From the NCBI RefSeq assembly GCF_001949145.1, contig NW_019091502.1, positions 365,253 to 429,252 of the forward strand: DNA of 64,000 bases. The letters are read 5' to 3'. The position numbers were made by a program, and so were the translations under genes. A model generated the notes under the pieces. The model was not told the origin of the DNA. It saw only the letters and a program-made list of their open reading frames with translations, and ran no database searches. The first letter of the stretch is position 1. Each line of letters starts with the position of its first letter. Shown one piece after another: positions 13,301 to 27,000 of this stretch. This stretch comes from Acanthaster planci (taxonomy: Eukaryota > Echinodermata > Asteroidea > Valvatida > Acanthasteridae).

Positions 13301-15179
13301 AATCATTGACAACTATTTGGCTCCCTCTTCATGGTCTTATTGCCATGAAAGAATTAACAACAGTGCTGATGAAGGCACACTTGTTTTACGTATGTGCTTT
13401 TCCAATGGTGCTCAGTGGACTGTGGGCCCCCACTGGCTCCACAGGAAAATGCACACATGTAAACAAAGTGTGACGTCATTAGTACATAAGCCTATTTTCG
13501 GACTGCTGAATGAAAATCTAGTTGCTTGAAATGTCCCTCGATCTGAAAGACTTGAGAAGTTTGCGGGAAGGAAGAACAAAATCCACAAATGGAGCAGGAA
13601 TTCGACCCGACGTCTCCCCAGGATAAAGGCTGAGTTTATCACGGCTGTTAGCCTAAATAACAAAACGAAAAAGCCACAGCGAGCGCAATACTGACTGTCG
13701 GGGCAGCCATTTGTCATTTTCTGTCCTGGATCAAACTGTCAAGTGGTCGATCTCCACAGGAACGCCTGGGCTATTATTGATGGGCAGCTTTTGAGTTGAG
13801 GTATAGGTACTCGGCTCCACCATTTTGTTTCTCCCCGTGAGCTCGATGGGAAAGACCATTCTACGTGCGCGTTCTCGTGGGAGGCGGCTCCCCCTTTCTT
13901 ACGTCAACACCTGAATAGCATGGTCAGACGGTGCATTACGTGCAAAAGAGCTGATTCTAAAGTGTAGGATGATTCTCACGCACAGACACAAGAGACAGTC
14001 AACATATATTGATAAATAACATCGAGCATTATGAGCATATTTGCGTTTTGATACCCATCAGAGGTGAGAGTTCAACCACTCTGTGTTTTTGAATTTTATA
14101 GAATCCACTTGGTAAAGTTCGCGATAGGTCCTGAAATTCGACCTCTTCCTCAAAGGGTATCAACATTTGCCTTAATGACGATTTCATGTTAAAAGAATGA
14201 GTAATTTGAGATGATGAACGGCGCAGAATAAAATAACTGAGCTCCAGACACTGAAGTCATTTTTGAATGAATAACGCTGCAATAAATTTCGTCATAATGG
14301 TCCTATTCGTTGATAACATGCATAATCCATTAATAATGGTATCTGCGCTGCAACAACAGTTTAACGATCCAATTTGTCACGAATGTCACCATTACGCAAA
14401 TGAACCAAACAGACTACTATCAACTGTCAGTGAGTGAATTCATTTTTGATCATGTTGTCGACGGTCTCTTGAGGAGCAGTTTCAAGAATATTTACGACTA
14501 TATAGACAACACTCCAACACTTCCTAATACCAACGTTTGTCAACTTAATTCCTTGAGGATTCGGTTAAAGAACCCTTTAATAAAGAAGTGAATGGGTCCA
14601 AAATGTAGGCCTATACAATGCCCCGCTCCATGAAGACAATTGGTATGTATAAATGTACCTGTGCGTCGAATCTTAGCAACATTTATGGAGAAGTTATACA
14701 CGTGTGTAAGCGATTTACAGATATACCATTAGGCAAAATACGACCCCACTTTGTCAATTTTGGAATGAGGGAGCTGTGCAGGCTTTCAAGAATAGAACTT
14801 ATCTTTTTTAACATTACAGGGAGAAAACGATGACTTTCAATGCCATTGCTTGAAAATTCTTGCAGTTGGAATAAACAGAGTTTATTGCTTTAAGCTATAA
14901 TCATCCGTCTCATAACGACATAATGATTCCATGATGGAACCGTCAGTGAGCCAAATGGACGCGTCTGCATAAATTCTTTAAGACTCCCGTACTTATATCT
15001 TAATCCTCTAATGATCCATTGCCCATCTTGTGGTAGCCTCGACTCAAGCCTGAATCATCCGATATGCGGGAAAGAAGACATGATGGATAACAAAAAGAGG
15101 ACACACTTGACACTAGTCTACCCCTGTACACAGCATAAATGACACGATAGCCACTTACGAAATAAAGTGCAAGAGTTGA
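10323..15179. other. No recognised gene
   Basis: Short frames only. Overlapping open frames on both strands at 12,236-12,644 show no family motif. Confidence 0.5.
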
Positions 15180-15315
15180 TCATTTGGGTAGCGACCAAAT
15201 TAAAACGTTGTTCCACAACAAACGAACTCGGTGGCATAAGCATGGGGACCCTATCGGGAATCGAACCACCCGATGCGACTACCCACCGCTCTCAACAAAT
15301 GAGGCATTTGACGAG
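15180..15315 (-). mobile_element. tRNA-derived SINE fragment, minus strand
   Basis: On the minus strand a perfect RNA polymerase III B box, GGTTCGATTCC, lies at 15267-15257. Upstream of it is an A-box-like GAGCGGTGGGTAGTCGC, and downstream GGGTCCCCATGC. This is the organisation of a tRNA-derived SINE head. The downstream body runs to about 15,180. It abuts the plus-strand SINE that follows. Boundaries are approximate. Confidence 0.55.
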
Positions 15316-15345
15316 AGTGCCCTTATTGGAACAGGGCCAAAATAT

Positions 15346-15620
15346 AGTCAGGTTGGCCTAGTGATTCTTTCCTCGCCTAGCACCTCTGCGGTCCGGGTTC
15401 ACTTCCCGACTCGGTCCACATGTGGATTGGGCTTCAGTCTCCACCCTAATTTCGTGGGTTTTACTCAGAATATTCCTCCGGAGTTTCTCTCCCACCTCTA
15501 AAACTGTAACTGGTTCTCATTGTCTCCTCTCTACAGGTTTCTTCAGGCTTGCAAGCTACAGTACCTATAGGGCACTTTTGAGGAATCCATAGTGTCATTA
15601 CCAGAAATAAATAAAAATAT
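15346..15620 (+). mobile_element. tRNA-derived SINE with target duplication
   Basis: The head carries an A box (TGGCCTAGTGATT at 15354-15366) and a B box (GGTTCACTTCC at 15396-15406) about 30 nt apart, as in a tRNA. The body includes the CCTCCGGAGTTTCTCTCCCA stretch near 15,474 that resembles conserved SINE body sequence, and the A-rich tail is AAATAAATAAAAAT. AAAATAT at 15339-15345 is repeated at the tail, a probable target duplication. It has no protein-coding role. Confidence 0.75.
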
Positions 15621-18600
15621 GATATTACCTCAATTACTCAGCGGTTTCTGCGTCATTAGCTGGGGTCGTGGACATAAAAGAAAGGAAAAAGAAGTTTGGT
15701 GGACCTGGCTTGCGCAGTGGGCGAGGAAAAGGATTAGTGCTGTGGTTGTTCTTGGTTCGTATCCATGAGGGTATTTCAAGTTTGAAATGTTATTGTATTA
15801 ACTGCCCAAATTGCAGCCTTGAAGTTTATTTTATTTAAGGACAAAAGCTCCCTCAAGGCGTTCTTGATCAAGTAATGCCCTAACAATATTTCGGCTCGGC
15901 TTCGAGCAAATGCATTTCTCTGTAGGCTCTAAAAGCCTAGTCTGTTATGCAGCAGTGGGTTGTTGGACCGGGTAGTGGCAGCATCGGTCCAGGAGACTGA
16001 GTTGCGTCTTGCGCATACAGCTTCAGTCACACTGTTGCTGAACGGGGCTGGTTCCCTGTCGATCGTGTACGAGTGTTGTAGGCTATAATCAGCGTCCAGA
16101 CTGCTCGTATATGATTTGAAAGATCGCGCTCAATGAACGGGTGTTTGATGGCTGCGTATCCCTCAGGAAATTAAGAGGACTAGCACACGACCTTTATCTG
16201 GTCTTTTAGCCGAGGCCAAGGCATGTATAAGGACTCCTCAATAGGGCTCCATTCATTCACAATTGCTTAAAGAAGAAAGTGCATTCACCTGGATTATGAC
16301 TAGCGAGTCTTTTTAATATCAATGCCAAGTCAGACAAGCATTTTATAAGTATGGTGACTTTTCTTATCTCAAGGAATACAATTATAATAGAACAACCCTT
16401 CATATTGCCCCTTGGGTTTCAATTAACTTTATATTCAATTTGTGTTCTGCTATTTTAAACTGGTAATATTGGACTCTTCTTAATTAACATACTGACGCGA
16501 ATGTGCATATATATAACAACAAACTGTCATCCCAGATACTGGACCTATATTTTGTACTGGTTTGTACTAAAAAAGATGCTAGAAATTTTGATATTTTGCC
16601 GTCGCATATTTCTAATTAATCTGGGGAATTTATTGTTGTGTAAGTACACCGGTAAGCAACCTTTTATCGGAATTTTTTTTTTAAAGAGCGAGTTTGAACG
16701 TGAAAATATGTAAACTGAAAAGTGTCGTCTGTGATTCACATCCCAGCAACAGCGCCCTCACTTCGACAATTTCTAACGTTTAAGACGTTCAACACACGTA
16801 ACTCCAGAGGAGTTCAAACAATTTTCTTACATTGAAAGTGTATACAGATGCACACATCGATGACACATCAAAGATCAACAAAGCATACGGCAATGGTTAA
16901 GAAGTACTGGTTTTGGAAATCTTATATCGATGCGTGTAATAGTGGTATCGTGGCATATAAATGTGTGAGAAAGGAGGCGAGAAGGGATTTGATAAACTGC
17001 TTCACTAAAAGGGCCAATTATTGAGGCTGGTCCTGTACAAATTCATTTGTACTTCCTAGACACTGACTTCTTTTCCTGACGGCATCGATCAATATTTAGT
17101 GTTTGTCGCTCAACAGCAGCCACGTTTTCCCAGTTTGTCAACTTTCTTCCGCGAAGGCTTCAGTGGCTACATGAACAACACGACCAGCGTTACACACTTA
17201 GTCGCTTCCCGTTGAAAGTAGCCCGTGTTTTCGCGGTTGCAGCTTTTTCAAATTATGGGTCTTTTATGGCCACCTTTCTCAGAGATGGCCACCTGTTAGT
17301 GGCAGCCACTTCTTCAGGCAGCGATCGCATTTCACCATCATTGTTTACGGTGGTGGAATTTTAATTTCATCCTCGTCATTTGAAAATAGCGCCAATCAAT
17401 AACTGCCTATACTACAAGGCGTAAAGGGCTGACACGATCAGCTTATGGAAACTCTTTGAGTTTTTGAAGGTCGCCTCAATAATTGTACTATTCATGAGGA
17501 CCTCTCGCCTCCACTGTGTTCTGCTAAATTACATTACTGCAGTGGTGATTACAGGTCCAGTGACTGTTGAAATTTATGGCGTCGTTAAATCGACGACCTT
17601 CTGGCATTATGAAATTTTTATGCTGTTTTCTTCAGGCTCAATTTTTTTTATTACGGCTCATGGTGGATTGTTCTTGCAGTTCGTTGGCTGTACACGCAAC
17701 CACAGTCTTTGCTTAAAATAACGCACATGCGGTCAGTGCCAATTTCGTCGCTTTCCATGATGATCTCCGTTCCCCGAGATTTTTCAAGATCTTCTTTTTT
17801 TCCCCTGGCTTCTTTTGGTTTACTGCGAGAGATAGATCCAACGGAGACACTCTCAATGATTTTTTTAAAATTCGTTAATTCTCTTCTTTCATTCCTGATT
17901 TCAATTCGCAACCCTTGTAAAACCGCCTTCTGGGTTCTGGTGGCGCTACAATAGCCTACCTTCTCCCCCCCCCCGTTGCTTACCAATAAAACTCCATCAT
18001 TGTTCAGTAATGGGTACGATTAGCCTACCGCTCGCACGCTGTATCAGTCCCTGGGTGTTTTCATCCTTTTTTCTTGACGTGTACATTTTGCAGCTTTCCT
18101 GCCTGACCGACCTGCATACATCGACTCCCGACGGACGTAACTTATCGTCGGCTATTCTCATTAGCAATGGGCTCATATCCTATTTTGAAACGCTCTGTTG
18201 AGTTTTTCAACACCTTTCTCATTCCCGGGCAGAGTGATATATAATTTCATTGGACATTTCGTGTCCCATTTCTAATCGGCCAATGAGGGTTCGTCTTGGC
18301 GCCTGGCGAAACAGACACGAGCAGACGACTCAACCCCTGTCAAGTTTGCTAAATTTGGCAAGTGGGCTCATACTGCATGGGGTCTTTATTCGGCGTTGCA
18401 TTAAATCGAATGCTGGAATTATTGAGCCTAGGTCTGAATGAAACATCCATATTTAAAATGTTTACTAAGAAATACATATATTTTACGACCTCCTGTCCGG
18501 ATCAATGCTCTTAAAAAAAATTGGAAAGCCTGACATAGAAGGACATTTCTGGCAATCTATAACCTAATTAGTATATGGTTAAAGCTTGAAACTTTACTAG

Positions 18601-21600
18601 AAACATATCCCTTGCTTGATTCTACGCCTAGAATGTAATCATCTCTTTGTGGAAAGGCTTGTTGCGTAGGACTATTAGTTTCATTTTCTTTTACAATTTC
18701 TTACAAATTTTTGACAAATCTAGAATGTTTTAACAAACAGTGCTTCAACCGTTCAATTACGCATCGGATACCCTCTAATTTCAAGGGGAAAACTAAAACG
18801 ACAGCTCTCTTTTCGAGTTGCCCCTCTGGGATTTTATCGAATGGCGACGATTAGTTTCAAGCTTAGCTACCCCTAATTCAGCGAGACGGTTCAATGACAT
18901 CACTGTAGAGATGTGGAGCAATGTGTATTGGACGGCCCCAGGACACATTGGGCTTTTGACAAACGACGCACATGGGACGGCACCACACGCTCAAGCCGCG
19001 ATCCCAAGATTTAATTGTCTCAGCACAATTCATAACCGCGCCTGCGCTAAACATGCTCATTTATTTCATCCGCCTCTCCCCCGCGTTAGAGCAGAAAATA
19101 AACCACCACTACTTATTAAGCTGGACCTCTTTCCATCAGCGTCTTGCGCTAAAAATCTCCGACATCTTATGAAATTGCATAAAGTTAGTCAGATGGTACT
19201 GAACTTGATTGTTATGAACTACAAAGCGAGGACGCAAGGACGCCATTTGTTACGGAAACATAAATACACGTATCCTTTTGTGTTTCTAAGCATGTGATAT
19301 TTGGCGAGAACTGTACATGTGCAAAGACTAAGTATACTTGTTAAGGCTCGGCATGGAGATTTTTGTTTCGATTTTCGTTAAAAATGAAACTTTAGTGGAA
19401 GCTTAGAGATAAATTCGCTTTGATTGCAACATCCAAGTCACACGACCGTGTCACGACCACCCAACCCTGATTGATACTGCCTCCCTGCGCTACACATCGA
19501 TTTTAGAAAGAAAACAAGATTGATTTTGGTAAGATGGCCGCGCGGACAATTGTATTGATTCTAGTTTAATGCGGAGTATCGTCTTCCATAAAATTCCCGA
19601 GACCAGATGAATGGCTTGAAAGTTCAACGATTTAGTTCCCAAACTGTCCAATTGTGTTCGCCTTTTGTGCTCAGTAGGGCTATGAATCAGGGGTTATCAC
19701 GTTGGGAGTTTGCAAGACATATCATTTTCAGTGTCTTGGATCTACGGCGGTGATTTTGTCAGTGGGCTGTAAATTCTTTCTCGAATGGATGTTGACGCAG
19801 ACTGCGGGCCAAACAGGAAATCCTAAAGGCAGGACGATGAAGCAATTCCCCTCTCCAAATATACCCCTCAGTTTTGAGACAGCGACAAAAAAATACGGAT
19901 TTGATAACCATGCAGCAAGTCCTCTTAGAAGGAGGCAGACTATGCAATAGATTCAGACTCGATAGTTCACGTGCCGCCATTGTGAAAATCAAACTTGCCT
20001 GTGAAAATGGGGCAGTAAATCACCGTAAAAATGTTCTCAGTACTGCCAAAAGTGCATTTCTGATGCCCTGTTTCACTCAATCTGCGGAAATTAATCACCT
20101 TCTACGAACTGTTGTTCATATAACTTGAGGCCTGAGATACGAGAAACATCACCGACCTTAATTATCCCCTATGATTCATACTCATGTTGCGTTCCGTTAC
20201 ATTTTACGTACCTCTTAATCCAATTTGTTCCTTGCATGTCCACTATCCGACATTTCATATCAAGCAGAAAGTAAACAGCGCGATCAATACTGCGGGAAAA
20301 GGTGGAATCATTCTTGAACTTTCCACCTTGGTACAGTCTTCCAAACACTACAGTCTACTGTAGGTTTATTTCAAATCATAGCAAACCAAAAGCTCATGCA
20401 TCTGTTGAAATTGATCTGTCTTCTGGATCTACTGATGTAGCCTATGCATTTTGGAAATCACAACATGATGTAGAGGATGATGGGATGAAACTCAACTATG
20501 GAAAATCTTTATTTCAAAACTAACGGTCCAACAAGATCTACAAACGAACCCTCTCCAAACTTTTAGGTTTATTGACTGAGTACCGCCTTTTCTCATTCTT
20601 AAAAGGCCATCGATGTTGACCTTGGTTATGATCGGCAGAAAACAACTTATTTATAATAAAACTGAATTATTCATGATATTTGCGATTAACAAAAATTATA
20701 CCTCTTTAGTGTTACAGTAGAAATTGCGTCTGCTATCCACCAAGCGCACGCATTTAAATTTACGGGAGGAAAAATCTTTGCCTATTACCGATGTTACTTT
20801 GTCTTTCGGTCCAGGCATTACCTTCTCTCGCCGAACGCAATTTTCTAACCAACCGCGCTCCTCTGTTGAAACCACTCTAGCCCTAAACCAGGCTTCGATC
20901 CCAAGCCACTTCCTAATTTTGCTTATGATCAAAGTCTTCAAGCAGGGACTTATGGATAATCTGAAGTTGGAACGGCTGCGAGCCAGACGAGCCTTGACGT
21001 AAATTAAATTGATTTCTTATTTTTTCAGTCACCCTGGCTTTATACAGAGAGGTGCACGCTCGTCAATTAGAGCACAGCTTCAACAGGCTCCAATCAACCC
21101 AGCTTACTCAAGGTCCAGTCCAATTAATGAACGGGTCTTTCATTCCCGCCACAACCGCTTGCTAACAGGGTTACAGTTTGTAAAGTTGACAATAATCGAG
21201 GGGATACCTTTGCCCCATCTTCTAAAGGGAATTGGGGCCAACACGTCCTTTCGTTGGGCAGATGTGCACGTGTTGTCTAATTAAACTCTGCGCCGGGTAT
21301 GTCCCCTTATCAAGCACCAGGCAGACCCTTCTGATCGCAAGAGCAATTTTAATGAGGGATTTTGCCCTGGGTGAGTTCACTGCACTAAATCTTGAGATAT
21401 AAATTACCTGCATTTTTCGTTGCCCGGTTTGGAATCGATTTCCGTATATCTAAATCTAAAATGTCTCAATTCGGAAATTATTTTGTCATCTTAGCCGCCA
21501 GCCAAAGGTCATGTAGCAACCTAGCAAGATTTAAAAGACGGTGCAAAAGCTACATTGCGTTACGTGTGTTTGACAAGGCTGCCTATACAATCTTCTGCTT

Positions 21601-23740
21601 TTCAACCACACAAAAGCCACCAGGCCACAAGAGTACTTCCGAAACTATGTAAATTCCGTGAATAATCATATCTCCACAATGGTAATCTACTTTAATGCTG
21701 ACGCTGTGAAAGGCAGCTTACAACGTTTCCCGTTCATTCGTTCAGTTCAGTTAGAAAGTTGAATAATTTCACTCGATTAGATTGCACCTTGCATTTTGAA
21801 CACCACCGCCAAAGCAACAAAGCTTTCCCCGGAGAGGCTTGGACAACACTTACCCGAAATTGGTTGCACTACCTGTGATCTGCTGTTGATGAACTACCTG
21901 AGCCGTTGGTTAATGTGTGTCCACTCTTAAAGCATTCGCTGCACGATCTGCCGACTTGCCTCCTAGCGATTACCAAGAGAGAAGTGAGTCCCCGTTTGTT
22001 CTACGTTAGTGTCGTGTCTCGTTACGCTCACACACTTTTAACCTATCAGTGGTGACAGCGTCGGGTTTTATAGCATATCCGCGCCAAGATCGTGCGGGCG
22101 GGCTGCCGCATGCGCATGGCTGGTGATGATAATGATGTAATTACTCTCACGATTGGCTCTGGGTAATTGGCTGTCCAGCAGGGGAACCGGGTGAACGATG
22201 AAGACTGTATTGTTTCGGCAAAGTGGCGGAACGGAACACACGGTATCAAGACTCGTGATGTGTACAGCGGACGCGGTTCATCCGCATTATGGAAGTAGCA
22301 CTCTTTGCCCGCACACGGGCACTCTGCCGAGCGCCGTCGCACATCTTGCTTTCTCATTGGCTGATTGCCGATTCGGGGTCAAAAGTCACGTGCAGTTTTT
22401 GGAACAACAAGGGCGGCGATGATGAATGGCCCAGACTTGTGTTACTGGATATCGCATTACCGACCTTTACGAAGGTTTTCCCGGAAATATTGCTGGCGGG
22501 CAGAGACTTTTTGCCAAGACTGCTGCTTGTGGCGTTTGAAAATTTTTTTTTTAAATCAAAGGATAGGGTGGGGGAGGGCTCGGTCAGAATGCTCACTTGT
22601 TATTGGTTACTTCAAACAAACAATTTTCGTAGTAGTAAACCGGATGTATTTTGGTAACCATTCCTATTCACAACAGGTGATGCCTACACAGCCCCCTCCT
22701 TGGAAAGTGGAGGAGGGAGGCAATAAGTCGTTTGGCGATTTGTCATTTTCTGAGCGTTGGAATTATTGATCCAGATTTCGATAAACATCAAAATCGAAGC
22801 TTCCAGTAAATGTTGAATGGAGTGCTAAACCTTGATGTCATCATCATCTTGTGGATCCTGAAGGTACAGGGTGCACCCACCTGTTTGCGTCAATTTGTGG
22901 AACTTTAAACCAAAGTTCAAAGGGGAAGTGAACCTCCACAACCCAAGCAGATGGAGAAAGTATGATCCCACTCAATCCGCGGGGGCCAACTCTTTTATGG
23001 CACTACAACTAAGTTCAGTGTTGGTTCACTCTCAACATGACAAGGGGGAGGGTCGAAGGAGCAATCTAATTTGGCGAGGACTAAAAATAAAAACAAACTG
23101 ATAGTTCATTTGCTAGTACATTTCCATGGAAACAGACAATCTCAAACTACATCCACAACCTACACAAAATTTGAATATTGTCCTACCTGCCTCTGAGTAA
23201 TTCTTTCTTTTGGGGGAATTTTGTTTGGATGATGTCAAGCCTAGGCTGTCTTTTTCTCCAGGGAGATGAGTGCTCCTACCGAACTCCAATGGAGATATAC
23301 CTGCGACAGTTTTTACCGCAAAGTTGACTTGAAGCAATAGGCCTATCCATCGTCCGACAGACAACTGGGCCCTTCCCATTCCATTCAAGGAGTGTAATGG
23401 AATGGTCTTGCCTGATAGGTAAGATTTTCCATAATATTAAAATTATTCGACCGCATTTAGAATTCTTTGTATCACTGGTCAGTATTGTTTGCATTGCCTT
23501 TCCCCCTTTTTATTAAGGAAGAAACATAGCTTCAGTTGGGAATATTTTCATGTCAATGTAATTTCAATTTTAGTTTTGAATTTAATGATTATTAGTATTG
23601 TTCTGGCTCCGTTTTTCTAACCAGTAATGAAGACAAATATAGCTTACGTATAGTGCGGTGACGGTTACATTTATAATAAAATGCGCAATGTTTTGTCATC
23701 TTTATTATAACTATTTCATCTGGTAAACTATGGTGTATAG
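15621..23740. other. No recognised gene; one possible regulatory block
   Basis: The longest open frame of the window (18,818-19,297) lies here but lacks an ATG at its start and has no recognisable domain. Composition becomes GC-richer at 22.0-22.4 kb. Confidence 0.5.
22030..22430. promoter_or_regulatory. GC-richer block with CCAAT and E-box motifs, possible regulatory region
   Basis: The block stands out from AT-rich surroundings. It holds ATTGGCT/ATTGGC near 22,153 and 22,166 and CATTGGCTGATTG near 22,355 (inverted CCAAT boxes), a GTCACGTG E-box near 22,384, and several CpGs including GCATGCGCATGG. No TATA box or convincing first exon follows on either strand. It could be a CpG-type promoter or an enhancer; the evidence is only motif clustering. 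Confidence 0.25.
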
Positions 23741-24017
23741 TACACCGTTAAAACGACGCTTAGAGTTTAAATACATTTTCTAACCACTTTTTGGTACCAG
23801 TTTTTTGACGTGCTTAGACGCGACATGTTTACTGTTAAGCATTTAGGAATGTGTTGAAATGCTAAGCGGATTTCCAAAAGCTAAACATGTACCACGAAAA
23901 AGCATTTAGCGTTTAAATACATTCCTAAACACATTTTAATAAACATGCCATAAATTGAACGCGTGGAAAAGGTGGATAAAATGGTGTTAAAATTCTAAGC
24001 GTTGTGTTTACAGTGTA
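23741..24017. mobile_element. Short TIR element with internal inverted sub-repeats
   Basis: The left end (TACACCGTTAAAACGACGCT, continuing TAGAGTTT) matches the reverse complement of the right end (TACACTGTAAACACAACGCT, continuing TAGAATTT) over about 28 bases with few mismatches. The interior repeats variants of a motif around GCTTAG.GTTTAAATACATT.CTAAACAC in both orientations. No coding potential. Related ends occur in the nested element at 48.3-48.6 kb. Confidence 0.6.
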
Positions 24018-27000
24018 TTTGTGATGTATATGTAAAACAGTTATATAAGTCCAGTACGGTACCATGAATAGTAAGATATTTCATCAAGGTGACTTATTAA
24101 TATGTCTACATTGATTACATTTTGTAATGTCGTCGCTTTCAAAATATTCACTAGAGCAAGGTTACTGTGGGTCAGTGATTTTCCCGCCAAAAGATCTTTC
24201 ACTAATTAGACGGTATCTTTGTGAATGTACGGTATGAGCTATAACCTTTCGACGGCTTGCCAAACTGTCGAATGAAAAAAAAGACAAATAAGGAATCACT
24301 TAATAATCAGAAATCTGACAATCGGCCACAGGTCTTGTTTGAAGGAAAATTGAGGTAGGCCTATGCATTGCTTCGAGATTTCGCTTTACAGGGATGTTTA
24401 TGAATAACGACGACTTGTTAGGACTGTCTAATCATCCTTACAAAATAATACCTTTATGGTGTGTGCTCTGTATGTATTTGTGATCCATATTGTGAATTTT
24501 CTTCGCGATTGGTTTATTGTCAGCAAACACCTTAAATTATAGCACAAATACAACGTGCCACGCAAGAATATGTGTTCCCTCTAAGGTCATTGTTTACAGG
24601 TCATTACTCGAACTGATTCCCAGACAGTGACAGTTCTGGACATTGTGTTTACATTAAGCGAAAAAAAAAACCACTCCAGGCGACAGTTCGTACATACAAT
24701 TACCTCCAGTGTGAGTCATTTTGGTGGAATTTGACCATGTGTATGCAGTTGACAATAACTGAATCGATTCCGGCCACACGACTATTGCAACTATCGTCAA
24801 AATTTTGGACTGTTATTCTCAAAATTTAAACAAAACCTCTGTATGTACAATACTCTGCAAGCCAGATCCGAGGCCGATTGCTTGAAGCTGTTGAACACAA
24901 ATATACGATAAACAGAAATACGTGTTAGCAAAATACCAAACAAAATGTGTGGACATCTATCGGACATTTTGATTCAGTTGTTTGAATTCCATTTTGTTCC
25001 TACTTATTCCCATGGAGGGGCTCAGCAAATGGATGACATAACCTATTATGCTCTATTTTGACCGTTAGTGGTGGTATTTCTGGTCACTTAATATTCCACA
25101 ACTCCCATATGAGAAAACGTAATCAGCTTTGATGTTATCATCTTCCAATATTGCCGGGTTCTCACGAGCGCGCGGCTGGGACCGACTATGAAAATACGCA
25201 GGCACGGTGATCCTAGCAGCTGGACCCCCGATACGCCACGTAATCAACCTGGGTTGGATACGGCTTTGTTTTGCTGGGAGAGACCGGTAATACCTTCTGT
25301 TATTCCACACGGCAACTCCGTGCCCGAAATGGAATTGATCTGGAAGCAGCTTTTTAAACCTCGGTATTAAGACTTTAATTCTATTGAAATGCCCACTGGT
25401 CTGTTTACATAACTTACTAAAGATCTAGAGGATAATAGCGAAACTTGGAGTCATTCACAAATGCTATCTTACATAAATTCTTAGAAATATCGATTCCCAT
25501 TTAACTGCTCCGCATTTAACCACAACGCCTCGTTTGTTCAAATTTATTTTAATGCTTCGCTTTTCAGGGATCTTTTCACGTTCCTTTTTTTTATAACTTC
25601 AAAAATATGTTTGCTTTGGAGAGAGATTTAGCTTGGATCACAACTTCGAAGAGTATTTTTATTTAGAATCATGTATTTAGTTCTTTGTTAGCTGTGTGAG
25701 ATTTCAAACAGTTTGTAAGTCGCTTTCGTACTGATGGACTGCCATAGTTTATCGATCACTAACGAGCAAAACCCATGATTGTGATTTTAGAAGAGAAGAC
25801 TATAATCCAGAATAACGTAATAGTGTGCTTTTGTCGTCTGACACAATGACGTCAAAATAGGCTTTCTGAGAATAAGGCGATTGATCAAGTGTTTGGTTTC
25901 CACTCCAAATGCTACTCTTGTCTATAATAATACAGCTTTCTTGGTCAAACACATATGACTTTTGTAAATTTGTGAAAATTCCAGCGGTAATAGGCCAAAG
26001 AAAAGCCTTGATCACATCTAGACCAGTTGAGGTCTTACCAGAAGAAACTGGACCACTTGACTTTTGACAGGTAGAAAATTGACCGAAGTGGGTAAAAAAA
26101 AATGATTGATGCGCTGTACTTTAGCTTCGTAGCGAACAACTAAGTCGGTCAGACGTGTGCTGGTGATGGAAGACCGACACGAGACCTGTCAGAGACTGAT
26201 CGTAGGATCGATTCTTTCAGATTATTTGTTGGATGCGACGTCTCCAAAATATGCTTGTTTTGATTCCACATTTCATTCCAAGGTTACCTCAGGTATGCTT
26301 TTCCTGATGATTGGCTTTCCTCAAAAGAGCCTTGACCCGTTCTACAAACTGGACCATTCAACCGGTTTATTTCAAAAACGGTCATTCAAAATAGCTTTGT
26401 CTTTCTTACTGTGATTTCCCCCCTTTTCGTAGGACAATTATGATTCTTCAAATTGAAAGGTTAATTATCATATCTTATAGTTGAAAAACTTTGAATGCGA
26501 AATATGGACTATACAATTTAATTTATCTGAATCATGAAGTAACATTTATGAAAAAGGTCGCTCCGCTGAAAGGTTTCAACCGTAATTGTGATAGATTGTA
26601 AATTTTCAATCTTTGAACACGTGGTCCAGTAGACATTGAATATAAATTCCTAAATACATGAAAATGCGCTATAGTTATGTGCTTCGCTATAGGTATGTGC
26701 TTACTGAGACGCAGCCATATTTGGAGTTTTTTCTGTCTCCATTTGTTCACGAAAGCTTTTTTACTCTCAGTCAGACTTTTAAAAGTGGTCGAATCGCACA
26801 CAGCGGTGCCTCAGTAAGAACTCTGACTGAATCAGAAAATATGAGGCCTTATTAACCAAAGTTATCTCTTTTCCAAAGGCAGTATCGTTTTCCATAGAAA
26901 CAATGCTCATTATAGGATTACGCAACACCCTGTCAAAAGAGTAGCATCTCTTTGAAATGATATCCACTGGACAATGCCGATTTTAATGAGGTCTTAGACA

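Noticed and set aside
17651-17986. Charged minus-strand open frame of 111 codons
   Set aside because: No ATG at its start, begins in a poly-G tract, and shows no recognisable family. A decayed transposon protein is possible but unsupported.
18818-19297. Longest open frame in the window (159 codons, plus strand)
   Set aside because: It begins at TTG rather than ATG and has no recognisable motif, splice context or protein-like composition. Overlapping frames on the other strand are also open, so it is likely chance.
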